A stretch of 20,909 nucleotides of DNA from positions 1-20,909 of IMG/VR virus record IMGVR_UViG_3300025108_000470, one strand, 5' to 3'. Under the pieces are notes generated by a model. That model did not search any database. It was not told the origin of the DNA and saw nothing but the letters and a program-made list of their open reading frames with translations. Position numbers and translations under genes: made by a program. The DNA comes from a virus. This document shows positions 14,471-20,909 of this stretch, piece by piece. How positions within the stretch are numbered: position 1 is the first letter of the stretch; each line of letters opens with the position of its first letter.

Positions 14471-16612
14471 TTAGTGTGTTTGGTTAACTCCACCAAGAAC
14501 TGAGTATCCAAGTAGAACGAAGTCCTTACCTTGTTCGCTCTCGAATTTGATACGCATTGATCGACCACGACCACGTACTTTCATTCGAGTAGTGATTACT
14601 GTTTCAGGGTAATCAAAGTTCAATAGGTTATTAGCGTCAACAACAGGCATTGCTTTAAATCTGTATGCTTGTTGTGCAGTACTAGAACTACTGTTCTTGA
14701 AGTCCCAGAATGCAGACACTAACATAGATGATGGTTTGTCTGGTTGATAACCGTCTGTCTCATTACCTTCCCATGCAGTCTCAGTTAGTCGCATGTAAGT
14801 TGTAATGTAAGGAGCAGTCTTCTTTAGAAGTAGGTCACCCATGAAGTCATAACCTGCTTCAGCAAAAGAACTATAGTTTGTTGTACCCCAATCTAAGAAG
14901 TCCTCTCCTGTGAAAGAACCCATAGTCATCTTATCTGATTCACCATCACGAATAATCAAGATGATTGCAGGTGAACCTGTAACTGCTAAGTTCTGAATAG
15001 AGACAACATCATCTCCTGCAGAAGTTATAACGTCATCACCTGTGCTAGTTACAACATCAAGTGTAGAAGCTGCAGCACCGAAACCAGAGAAGAACTCCAT
15101 ACCAATAATAGCATCTGTATCTGCAGTTTCATCTTCTACATACCAAGGGTAGAATGCTTTCAGAGGCACATCAAGTACTAAGATATTATTTACCTTAGAT
15201 TCTACTGTTTCACTATCGTCAGGCCATGCCCAGTAAGCACGTTTGTTTACAGGATCGAAAATAGATATAAGTTTATTCTTAGACTCGTTAGGAATACGAT
15301 CCCAATAAGCTTGAATAGTAGAGATAGTCAAGTTGCTTTCTACAGGACGACCACTTGTCTGATCGAATTGTAGGGTGTGAATACCATTCTTACTCCACCA
15401 GATAGGCGAACCATCTGCAATTACAAAACTACCTTCACTAACGATACCTACGTCTGTAATCTTTCTTACTGCAAAACCTGCAGGACTAAAGACACCATCA
15501 ATACCTTCAATACGCCATACACCATTCTCTGCAAAGACATACAAACTAGCGTCAATAACGTAGAGTACCTTAATTCCTACAGCACCTGCAATACGGATTG
15601 TACCGCCATCTGTGTCAAGTAGATCACTGATCTGTTCTGATGTAGGATCGTTCTGTTGTAGACATTCACCTAGCTGATTAAAGTTATCAATCAACTGACT
15701 AAATAAGATGATGTCTGTATTTGAGGTACTATCAAGACCTGCATAGAAAGCACGACCTGCAAAGGTAGCTACTGTCCTAAATCTACTAGATTCAGTTTCT
15801 GTGGTAAGTCCTGAGATACCTGATGCAGTAGCACGGTCTTTACTAAAGAAGTCTAGTACGTAGTGACCGTTGCCTGTTAAAGATGTACCAGTATAAATCT
15901 TATCCCACTCGGTAGCACTATAGACACCTGAAGCATCTTTACCTGAGTACCAAGGGTGAGTAAGACGTTTAGTTAAATCAGTAGGAGCACCGTTGCCTGT
16001 GTTCCAACCTGTGTTCTGTGCATCATACTTACGTTCATCTGAAGGACTTGCTTCGTCTTCGTAGTAAGTAGTTGTGTCGCCCTGCCAATCAAAGTCACGT
16101 ACACGGAAATCAATCTGAGTAATAGAGATAGTTTCTGCTACGTTATCACGTTCAATGTAGAGAGGTTCAATAGCTTCTGATACTACAATCAATGCACCTT
16201 TAAGTGATGTAAAAGTACACTTAGCATTAGAAGCACCTACACTACCTGCTACTTCATAAGTACTTAGGTTAACGGTAGCTGAATCGACGTTAGCAGAGAA
16301 AGGTACACCAGACTTATTGTAGAAGTGTAAGGTAGAGCCATTCTGAAATACTAGAAACTCTAGACCTGACTGACCGCCTACGTTGTACCACACGCCTGTT
16401 GTAGTAATAGCATCATCTGCTACAGTGAAACTAGAAAGTTCGAAGTTAGTTTCTTTAGCTGCACCTTTACGTCTACGACGAGAACCGTCACGACGAAGGT
16501 CACAGTTTAGTTCATCTACTGATGCATCTGGTGGAAAGGTAAGTTCACCTGCCTCAGTAATCAAACCTTTAACAAATGTGTTAACTACCCTTTGCGTTAG
16601 ACTCTGTGGCAT
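14471..16612 (-). CDS. Tail tubular protein B (T7 gp12-like nozzle protein)
   Basis: 713 residues (T7 gp12 has 794). The start SLTQRVVNTFVKGLITEAGE, then FPPDASVDELNCDLRRDGSR, is characteristic of podoviral tail nozzle proteins, which bind below the gp11 ring and form the tail tip. The body is beta-rich and includes GQSGLEFLVFQNGSTLHFYN, IDASLYVFAENGVWRI and KRAYWAWPDD, a propeller-like pattern in this family. A short tandem repeat, TSTGDDV/ITSAGDDV, lies about residues 515-535. ATG 16612 has GAGGAG about 13 nt upstream, longer than usual. The gene begins 32 nt inside the upstream ORF. It is an essential virion component and a likely site of host-receptor contact if no separate fibre exists. 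Confidence 0.92.
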   Translation of the reverse strand: MPQSLTQRVVNTFVKGLITEAGELTFPPDASVDELNCDLRRDGSRRRRKGAAKETNFELSSFTVADDAITTTGVWYNVGGQSGLEFLVFQNGSTLHFYNKSGVPFSANVDSATVNLSTYEVAGSVGASNAKCTFTSLKGALIVVSEAIEPLYIERDNVAETISITQIDFRVRDFDWQGDTTTYYEDEASPSDERKYDAQNTGWNTGNGAPTDLTKRLTHPWYSGKDASGVYSATEWDKIYTGTSLTGNGHYVLDFFSKDRATASGISGLTTETESSRFRTVATFAGRAFYAGLDSTSNTDIILFSQLIDNFNQLGECLQQNDPTSEQISDLLDTDGGTIRIAGAVGIKVLYVIDASLYVFAENGVWRIEGIDGVFSPAGFAVRKITDVGIVSEGSFVIADGSPIWWSKNGIHTLQFDQTSGRPVESNLTISTIQAYWDRIPNESKNKLISIFDPVNKRAYWAWPDDSETVESKVNNILVLDVPLKAFYPWYVEDETADTDAIIGMEFFSGFGAAASTLDVVTSTGDDVITSAGDDVVSIQNLAVTGSPAIILIIRDGESDKMTMGSFTGEDFLDWGTTNYSSFAEAGYDFMGDLLLKKTAPYITTYMRLTETAWEGNETDGYQPDKPSSMLVSAFWDFKNSSSSTAQQAYRFKAMPVVDANNLLNFDYPETVITTRMKVRGRGRSMRIKFESEQGKDFVLLGYSVLGGVNQTH

Positions 16613-16895
16613 TTCGTTTCTTACGCTCCTCGTAGTCCTTACCGAAAGCTTCTCTACGGACAGCCTTAGAAGGAGTAATCTTATTTAAGTATATCTCTAT
16701 TGCTTTCTTAGCTTTATTTAGTGACGTATACTTTCCACTTAAATCTCTTGGAACCTTGCCTTTTTCTACATGGACCTCGAAGAATATGTAACCACCTGGG
16801 GATTTTTTTACATGGATTGGAGTACTTAGTTTTTCTGGACATGTGGCTTTCAGAGTTTTCTTGTCATAGTCAATATCGAACTCAACGTCTACCAT
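16581..16895 (-). CDS. Small unknown protein between tail tubular genes
   Basis: 104 residues from ATG 16895; family not recognised. The first half looks like a small beta sheet (MVDVEFDIDYDKKTLKATC, then GGYIFFEVHVEKGKVPR). The second half is a basic helix (SLNKAKKAIEIYLNK), ending in a charged tail. The pattern of beta strands then helix recalls small AP2-like or dsRNA-binding-like folds, but no motif proves it. It overlaps the tail tubular A gene by 14 nt and the tail tubular B gene by 32 nt in different frames, so it is compressed between two structural genes. An in-frame ATG at 16937 is possible but would extend the overlap to 56 nt. T7 has no gene at this position. Confidence 0.7.
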   Translation of the reverse strand: MVDVEFDIDYDKKTLKATCPEKLSTPIHVKKSPGGYIFFEVHVEKGKVPRDLSGKYTSLNKAKKAIEIYLNKITPSKAVRREAFGKDYEERKKRNATESNAKGS

Positions 16896-17613
16896 AGTAC
16901 GGCCTTTTGTTTTCTTTCTTAACTCTGTACATATCACTCTGCATGTATGACTTCTGCCTACGTGCAGCCTGTTCTATCTTCTGGTCTACACCACTCTTGA
17001 ACAATGAGAAGCATGTTGACTTAGATTCAGCAATCAAGTATGGGAATAGTACTTCGTCTAAGTCTGGTGTGAAGCTATCATTAAGAGTAAAGTCAGGAAC
17101 CTTATGACCTAGTGCCTGTGTTTTACTTTCTGCTAGAATGTTGTCTACATTGCTTTCATATGAATCCATTACGATATGTAAGTCATCAAATGATGTGTAG
17201 TAATCGGGCATCTTGTCGTTACGTACAAGGATAGGTGTATTACCATTTACGTCATAGACTGTATCTACGTTATCGCCATCCCTGTTTAGTGTCAGAAACA
17301 CTAGAGGTTCAATGTATTCTATTTCTTTAAACTCAGTACCATTGGTAGTACTAATGTTATAACGTAGGAAGTCGACACGCTTAACTGACTCAGGTACTTG
17401 GAAGTGTGTAGGACGTGCTGAGTTAGATAAACTTACAAGTCTAATTAATTCTTGGTGTTCAGGTATCATACGTGTAGATACCATGTTGTAGTAAACATCA
17501 CGTACTACAGAGGCGATCTGTTCCGCTTCAATAGAATCGCTAATGCTGTTCACATCCTCAGAGTCCATGTCGGACAGGATGTTCTGGACTATCTGTAGTA
17601 ATGTTCTTTTCAT
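16882..17613 (-). CDS. Tail tubular protein A (T7 gp11-like gatekeeper/adaptor)
   Basis: 243 residues from ATG 17613 (T7 gp11 has 196). The N-terminus MKRTLLQIVQNILSDMDSED followed by SISDSIEAEQIASVVRDVYY is the usual helical start of podoviral tubular A proteins. FQVPESVKRVDFLRYN, DDLHIVMDSYES and a late FPYLIAESKSTCFSLFKSG helix also match. The protein closes the portal ring and carries the nozzle. The start was chosen because TAATG couples it to the decoration-protein stop; a longer in-frame ATG at 17643 would overlap that gene by 31 nt. It is followed by the small unknown gene and then tubular B. Confidence 0.92.
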   Translation of the reverse strand: MKRTLLQIVQNILSDMDSEDVNSISDSIEAEQIASVVRDVYYNMVSTRMIPEHQELIRLVSLSNSARPTHFQVPESVKRVDFLRYNISTTNGTEFKEIEYIEPLVFLTLNRDGDNVDTVYDVNGNTPILVRNDKMPDYYTSFDDLHIVMDSYESNVDNILAESKTQALGHKVPDFTLNDSFTPDLDEVLFPYLIAESKSTCFSLFKSGVDQKIEQAARRQKSYMQSDMYRVKKENKRPYYGRR

Positions 17614-18071
17614 TATGAACCATCCACTGAAACTACAAACCACAATTCAGTATGTGAGGAAGCACCACCATCACAACTTACTCTAATGTAGTCACTTGCT
17701 GTGACTGTGTTGTTAGATGAAGGAGCTAAAGTATCTACATCTCCTGCAGCAGAACCTGATGAAGTAACTACAACAGTTCCCATAGAGTTTCCTGCAGAGT
17801 TACGGAATGTAAACGTAACATCTCCACCTGCAACTGCACCTGATGTTACTGACTGTACTTTAGAGATTGTACCTGCATAAGGCATTGGTAAGTAAATATC
17901 TGATGATGTAGAAATATCTTCAAAGTGTGCAGTGATCATATATCGACGTGAAGTCCAAGCACCTGATCCTGCACCGTCTGCGACATACACTTCACCTGCA
18001 CTCGCTGTAGACGCACCCTTCGGCTCGTGGAGATAGGGGTCTGTAAGTGCTGAGTGGTTTACGTTTGCCAT
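17613..18071 (-). CDS. Head decoration or head-fibre-like protein
   Basis: 152 residues, rich in Gly, Ser, Thr, Ala and Val and poor in charged residues. The N-terminus MANVNHSALTDPYLHEPKGA followed by STASAGEVYVADGAGSGAW is a motif I recall from virion proteins of several podoviruses, annotated as head fibre or decoration. The remainder reads as alternating beta strands (GTISKVQSVTSGAVAGGDVT, then FRVS-like strands and ELWFVVSVDGS), as in capsid-surface or fibre domains. It comes straight after the major capsid gene and has its own strong ribosome site, suggesting high copy number. It could also be a short tail-side fibre. Surface location is inferred. Confidence 0.75.
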   Translation of the reverse strand: MANVNHSALTDPYLHEPKGASTASAGEVYVADGAGSGAWTSRRYMITAHFEDISTSSDIYLPMPYAGTISKVQSVTSGAVAGGDVTFTFRNSAGNSMGTVVVTSSGSAAGDVDTLAPSSNNTVTASDYIRVSCDGGASSHTELWFVVSVDGS

Positions 18072-18077
18072 TTAAAT

Positions 18078-18086
18078 AGTCTCCTA
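18078..18086 (-). promoter_or_regulatory. Strong ribosome binding site TAGGAGACT (decoration gene)
   Basis: AGGAG lies 9 nt before ATG 18071, within the only sizeable gap of the late operon. It is the third copy of the same nine-base site. Confidence 0.75.
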
Positions 18087-18098
18087 GAGCATAAGGAA

Positions 18099-18120
18099 GG
18101 TAGCCCCCGAAGGGACTACC
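18099..18120 (-). terminator. UUCG-tetraloop hairpin after the capsid gene, T-phi-like terminator
   Basis: On the minus strand GGTAGTCCC (18120-18112) pairs with GGGGCTACC (18107-18099) in 9 bp with one G-U wobble, closing a TTCG tetraloop (18111-18108) on a C-G pair. The downstream bases TTCCTTAT are only moderately U-rich, so it may be a partial terminator or an mRNA-stabilising end. It lies 10 nt after the capsid stop, where T7 places T-phi after gene 10. Confidence 0.75.
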
Positions 18121-18130
18121 AATTAGTTAG

Positions 18131-19105
18131 TTATACGTTAGGGTTTGAAACCACAGTAACGATACCTTCTGGACGGTACTTCTTAACACCGTAACGAGCA
18201 GTTGTAACATACTCGTGACGTTGGTAATCTTTGTTGTACTCGTAATCCACCTCTGGCATCTGACGCCATGCACCCACGAATGGGTTAGCTGTAGCATCTG
18301 CAGAGAAGAACAAGTTAGCAACACCGTTTGTTGAAGAGAAGTCGTTAGTTGTAGAACCGTCACGCTCTGCTAGTGCAGCATCTGCGACAGTGTTCTTCAA
18401 GTAGTTCGATGTATATACGTCGAAACCGTATACGTTTGCAACAAAGCGCATACCCGTTGCGATACCGTCACGAACAATACCTTCCCACATTGGGTTGTTT
18501 GATACGTTAACCAAGTTAGTCAGTGTGTTCAACTGGAACTCAACTGATGGGTCAACGATAGCAACCATACCACGATCAGGAACATTAGACTTCTTCAATG
18601 CATAACGTGCAAAGGCAAAGTCAGCAAGTTCCATAACACCGCCGTTACCACCTGAGATACGGTGTGCAACACCATCAGTGGTTTCTGCAGAGTTAGCTGT
18701 TACACCAACTTCAGGAGAAGCAAACGTAGTTGACTCAAAGTGTTCCATGATTGCACGTTCCTGCTCTGGAACAAAACGTGCTTCAAGTTGTGCACTGTAG
18801 AATGAGTCTTGCGCTGCTTTCTTAGTGATGTAAGAAGCTGATTGCAAGTATTGGTCAACAGTGAATGAAAACTCTGCAGTGTCCATTGGGACATATGATA
18901 CTGCATTATCTTCAGTGTATGTTGATACAGTTGTTTCACCGATGGTTGGGATAGTGAATGTGTCACCATCTGGGAATCCATCTAGAATACGCACATAACG
19001 CTGTGCTTGCATTTCGTCACGCAGAATCTCTTTCAGTTCTGAGGAGTATACCTCTGAACGAATCAGACGCTGCATGTCTGTGTTGGAGGAAATCATACCA
19101 GCCAT
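18131..19105 (-). CDS. Major capsid protein (T7 gp10-like)
   Basis: 324 residues, similar in size to T7 gp10A (345). The N-terminal arm (MAGMISSNTDMQRLIRSEVY) leads to FPDGDTFTIPTIGETTVSTY and AVSYVPMDTAEFSFTVDQY, typical of HK97-fold capsids of podoviruses. ALKKSNVPDRGMVAIVDPSV and FVANVYGFDVYTSNYLKN follow, then a C-terminal YEYNKDYQRHEYVTTARYGV. It forms the icosahedral shell on the scaffold encoded just upstream. AAAGGA stands about 9 nt before ATG 19105. It is followed by a hairpin and a decoration-protein gene. No sign of a 10B-type frameshift extension was found before the hairpin. Confidence 0.92.
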   Translation of the reverse strand: MAGMISSNTDMQRLIRSEVYSSELKEILRDEMQAQRYVRILDGFPDGDTFTIPTIGETTVSTYTEDNAVSYVPMDTAEFSFTVDQYLQSASYITKKAAQDSFYSAQLEARFVPEQERAIMEHFESTTFASPEVGVTANSAETTDGVAHRISGGNGGVMELADFAFARYALKKSNVPDRGMVAIVDPSVEFQLNTLTNLVNVSNNPMWEGIVRDGIATGMRFVANVYGFDVYTSNYLKNTVADAALAERDGSTTNDFSSTNGVANLFFSADATANPFVGAWRQMPEVDYEYNKDYQRHEYVTTARYGVKKYRPEGIVTVVSNPNV

Positions 19106-19126
19106 TGAGCTAGTCCTTTCTTAAAG

Positions 19127-19915
19127 TTAGTTGCCGAACTTATCTCCCATCCGCATCTTATCATCCATAAGCTGTTGTTGGATTTTAGGGGAGTAGTACA
19201 GGTTACGATTTTCTCGACGAAGCTTCTGGTAGTATTGCCAATTACGCTCCGAAGAGTTTTGCATGTTGACACTTTCAGTACGCACAGACCCTTGAGTAAT
19301 AGGCTTAAAGGTCTGTTGTTTCTCACCGATCAATGCAAAGAATGCTGATGGTGATTCTGCAGCAAGTTCTTGCATACGCTCCATACTAATACCAAGTTCT
19401 TGTGACTTGTTGACTAGCATGTTGTGAGCTTCAGTACCATACGTTTCTTGTAGTACACTGTCTACAGTACTGATGTTCTGCTTTGCTGTAGCTTGATTCT
19501 CACGCTCTGTTAGTGTCTTTTCGACAAGGCTCTTTAAATCATCTTCACTCACTGCAAGGTTGGTATTACCTTCAGTATTCGTGCCACCGTTATTGTTATT
19601 GGACTCTAGAGGTTTTTCGTTGGTGGGAGCCGAAGCCTTTCCCTCTAGTTGTTGTAGTAACTGTGACGCATAGTCTTGCTTACCAAGGTCTTCTCGCATT
19701 TGTGAGAGTTGATCCTCAAGGTTCTTGATATAAACATCTGCCTCAAGTTTACCTTTAGCTAGTACTTCTGGGTCTTTCCAGTTATCACCACGTGTCTCTA
19801 CGAGCTTCTGCAAATAAGATTCCTGTGGTTGAGTCTCTTGTTGCGTAGTCTCGGCTGTAGTCTGACCTACCTGTGGTTGGGTGTTATCAGACTGTGTTTC
19901 ATCAAAAACTGACAT
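19127..19915 (-). CDS. Capsid assembly scaffold protein
   Basis: 262 residues. The N-terminal third is Gln/Thr/Glu-rich (SDNTQPQVGQTTAETTQQET), then a helical region YIKNLEDQLSQMREDLGKQD. A low-complexity stretch follows (SNNNNGGTNTEGNTN, about residues 105-120), then helices with EDDLKSLVEKTLTERENQA and ISMERMQELAAESPSAFFAL. The end is basic and aromatic (WQYYQKLRRENRNLYYSPK). High charge, predicted coiled coils and position between portal and capsid match podoviral scaffolds such as T7 gp9. The basic C-terminus is the part expected to contact the capsid protein. The first stretch, YLQKLVETRGDNWKDPEVLA, is one I recall in related phage scaffolds. Confidence 0.88.
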   Translation of the reverse strand: MSVFDETQSDNTQPQVGQTTAETTQQETQPQESYLQKLVETRGDNWKDPEVLAKGKLEADVYIKNLEDQLSQMREDLGKQDYASQLLQQLEGKASAPTNEKPLESNNNNGGTNTEGNTNLAVSEDDLKSLVEKTLTERENQATAKQNISTVDSVLQETYGTEAHNMLVNKSQELGISMERMQELAAESPSAFFALIGEKQQTFKPITQGSVRTESVNMQNSSERNWQYYQKLRRENRNLYYSPKIQQQLMDDKMRMGDKFGN

Positions 19916-19917
19916 AA

Positions 19918-20163
19918 TTATTTATGATCCTTACGGTTGAGGTCTATTAATCTTAACAAGTCGTCTAGAGCAGCGTTGTACTCATTAACGGCTATTTGTT
20001 TTTCAGCCCATCCTGGGCCGTAGTCACGTACAGATTCTTTCTTATATAGAGTCTGTTCGATAACATCTTGCAAGTCATCAAAGGCATTTCTGTAGTACAT
20101 TACCTGTTCGATGCGCTTGGCTTTTTCCTCACCCCTTAGACCTTTTGTCCAAGCTGAGTGCAT
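19918..20163 (-). CDS. Small conserved-looking protein between portal and scaffold
   Basis: 81 residues, function unknown. The sequence starts MHSAWTKGLRGEEKAKRIEQ and continues with RNAFDDLQDVIEQTLYKKE, RDYGPGWAEKQIAVNEYNAA and a helical end LDDLLRLIDL. I recall the 'AWTKGL.G.EK..R' start and the 'RDY..P.WA.KQIA.NEYN' middle from short ORFs next to portal genes in marine podoviruses. It is soluble, helical and mixed in charge. It begins 1 nt after the portal stop and ends 2 nt before the scaffold start, so it is co-translated with head genes. A head-assembly or portal-scaffold linking role is plausible but not shown. Confidence 0.78.
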   Translation of the reverse strand: MHSAWTKGLRGEEKAKRIEQVMYYRNAFDDLQDVIEQTLYKKESVRDYGPGWAEKQIAVNEYNAALDDLLRLIDLNRKDHK

Positions 20164-20164
20164 A

Positions 20165-20909
20165 TTATAATCCCATCTCCGATGCTTCCATTAGTCTCTC
20201 TTCATTTGCAGCTTGTAGGTCTTGAACTTTAGACTGTGTTTCCATTTGTTCGTCTACTGCAACATTATCTGCAAACAAGGTTGGTTCACCAAGTTCGTAG
20301 GCAATGATACGAGCTAGTTCTTTACCTGACAAGTGTGGTGCAACAGTAGGGTCTTGTGCCTTGACTGCAGCCATCTGAATTAGATTCTGTAGTCTACGAG
20401 CACGTTCAGCAAAGTGTCTTGCTCCTACTGGTACAATCTTACCGCTAGACGTAATGTCTTCACGAGTAATATCTAGGAACTTCATAAAGCCCTGATCTTC
20501 ATCTAGTACACGGATAGTGTCTGATCTGTTCATATATCGACGTGCATTCTCAAGCATAGTATTCAAGATAGGTTCAATGAATGTACGCTCGAAGTGTGCA
20601 GCCTTGTGTTCAAAGATACGAGATGCAGAGTTCTGTAGTGTCTGTACTTCGAATGCAGTCTTCTCACCTGGGGTACGAATACCCATAGCTTGACGAGGAG
20701 CACCTGCCATCTCTTCCATCTTGTTCTCTAAGACTTGAATCTGTAGGTCTGCGTTTAGTGCAGTAGCATCAGGTGCCATATAACCTACATCACCCTCTTC
20801 GCCCATGTATATACGAGCACCAGGTTCGAAGTCGAAGTCCTCTACGTCACCCTTGACTTTTAGAATAGGGTAAGCAATCTGATCGAATACGTCTGCCTTT
20901 AGGTTCTCT
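20165..20909 (-). CDS. Portal (head-tail connector) protein, C-terminal part
   Basis: The frame stays open to the window edge, giving about 248 residues of the C-terminal half. The first in-frame ATG within the window (20806) is internal: the upstream codons encode AYPILKVKGDVEDFDFEPGA, typical portal sequence. PRQAMGIRTPGEKTAFEVQT and SRIFEHKAAHFERTFIEPIL are the conserved clip/crown helices of T7 gp8-type portals. The last 25 residues are Gln/Glu-rich. The twelve-subunit ring at one capsid vertex drives DNA entry and anchors the tail. The N-terminal half, and presumably the terminase, lie beyond the window. Confidence 0.92.
   Translation of the reverse strand, partial: ENLKADVFDQIAYPILKVKGDVEDFDFEPGARIYMGEEGDVGYMAPDATALNADLQIQVLENKMEEMAGAPRQAMGIRTPGEKTAFEVQTLQNSASRIFEHKAAHFERTFIEPILNTMLENARRYMNRSDTIRVLDEDQGFMKFLDITREDITSSGKIVPVGARHFAERARRLQNLIQMAAVKAQDPTVAPHLSGKELARIIAYELGEPTLFADNVAVDEQMETQSKVQDLQAANEERLMEASEMGL

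Noticed and set aside
14458-14574. Longer GNAT start at 14574
   Set aside because: It would overlap the conserved end of tail tubular B by over 100 nt, and the added residues do not match a GNAT domain; ATG 14457 has a strong ribosome site.
15000-15065. Tandem repeat in tail tubular B (GDDV units)
   Set aside because: Only about two to three degenerate copies within a coding region; probably a repeated beta-turn, not a mobile or regulatory repeat.
18121-18140. Programmed frameshift of the capsid gene, as in T7 10A/10B
   Set aside because: No slippery sequence was seen near the stop, stops follow quickly in the other frames, and a hairpin begins 10 nt later.
18127-18363. Second minus-strand ORF over the end of the capsid gene
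   Set aside because: It is a shadow frame with Thr/Leu/Gln-biased composition and no start signal, lying within a clear capsid gene.
1-20909. tRNA genes, CRISPR arrays, attachment sites, integrase or promoters of a phage RNA polymerase
   Set aside because: None could be supported: genes are packed with almost no intergenic space, and no repeated promoter-like block was seen in the few gaps.

Overview
The window looks like part of the genome of a lytic podovirus with a T7-like virion layout. It most likely infects a marine alphaproteobacterium of the roseobacter group. Three things point there: an adenosylcobalamin-type (class II) ribonucleotide reductase gene, as in the cobavirus/SIO1-like roseophages; two small proteins of families typical of alphaproteobacterial hosts (DUF1127 and DUF1289); and a set of tiny basic ORFs that I recall from marine podoviruses. 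This placement is inferred from protein content, with no database search. No integrase, repressor, tRNA, insertion sequence or CRISPR array was seen.

Layout: two convergent gene blocks meet at a bidirectional terminator hairpin at about 2.8 kb. The left block (1-2804, + strand) is a tightly overlapping nucleotide-metabolism cluster: the end of a MazG-like pyrophosphohydrolase, a DUF1127 protein, NrdJ, a DUF1289 cysteine protein, a small membrane protein and a zinc-ribbon/DUF3310 protein (the domain of the T7 gp1.7 nucleotide kinase). Nearly every gene overlaps its neighbour by 1, 8 or 11 nt.

The right block (20909 down to 2843, - strand) is the late operon in T7-like order: portal (C-terminal part only), small conserved ORF, scaffold, major capsid, a hairpin at the T7 T-phi position, decoration/head-fibre-like protein, tail tubular A, small ORF, tail tubular B, GNAT protein at the gp13 position, gp14-like internal protein, a 1448-aa gp16-like internal protein, a 900-aa internal protein with a lysozyme-like domain, and a 242-aa unknown. 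A lysis cassette follows: M15 peptidase endolysin, one-TM coiled-coil protein, membrane-anchored protein, two-TM holin candidate, and a lipoprotein with a C-terminal TM segment that fits a unimolecular spanin. Downstream of lysis lie five very short ORFs, four of them extremely basic and one secreted and Cys-rich, linked by overlapping stop/start codons. Their function is unknown.

The left block would supply and balance dNTPs for replication. The right block builds the head, tail and ejection apparatus and then lyses the cell. The large terminase and a tail fibre are not visible here. The least understood parts are the post-lysis mini-ORF cluster, the embedded spanin candidate, the DUF1127/DUF1289 pair and a strong excess of the palindrome CTGCAG. 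There is no gene-free stretch over about 60 bases.
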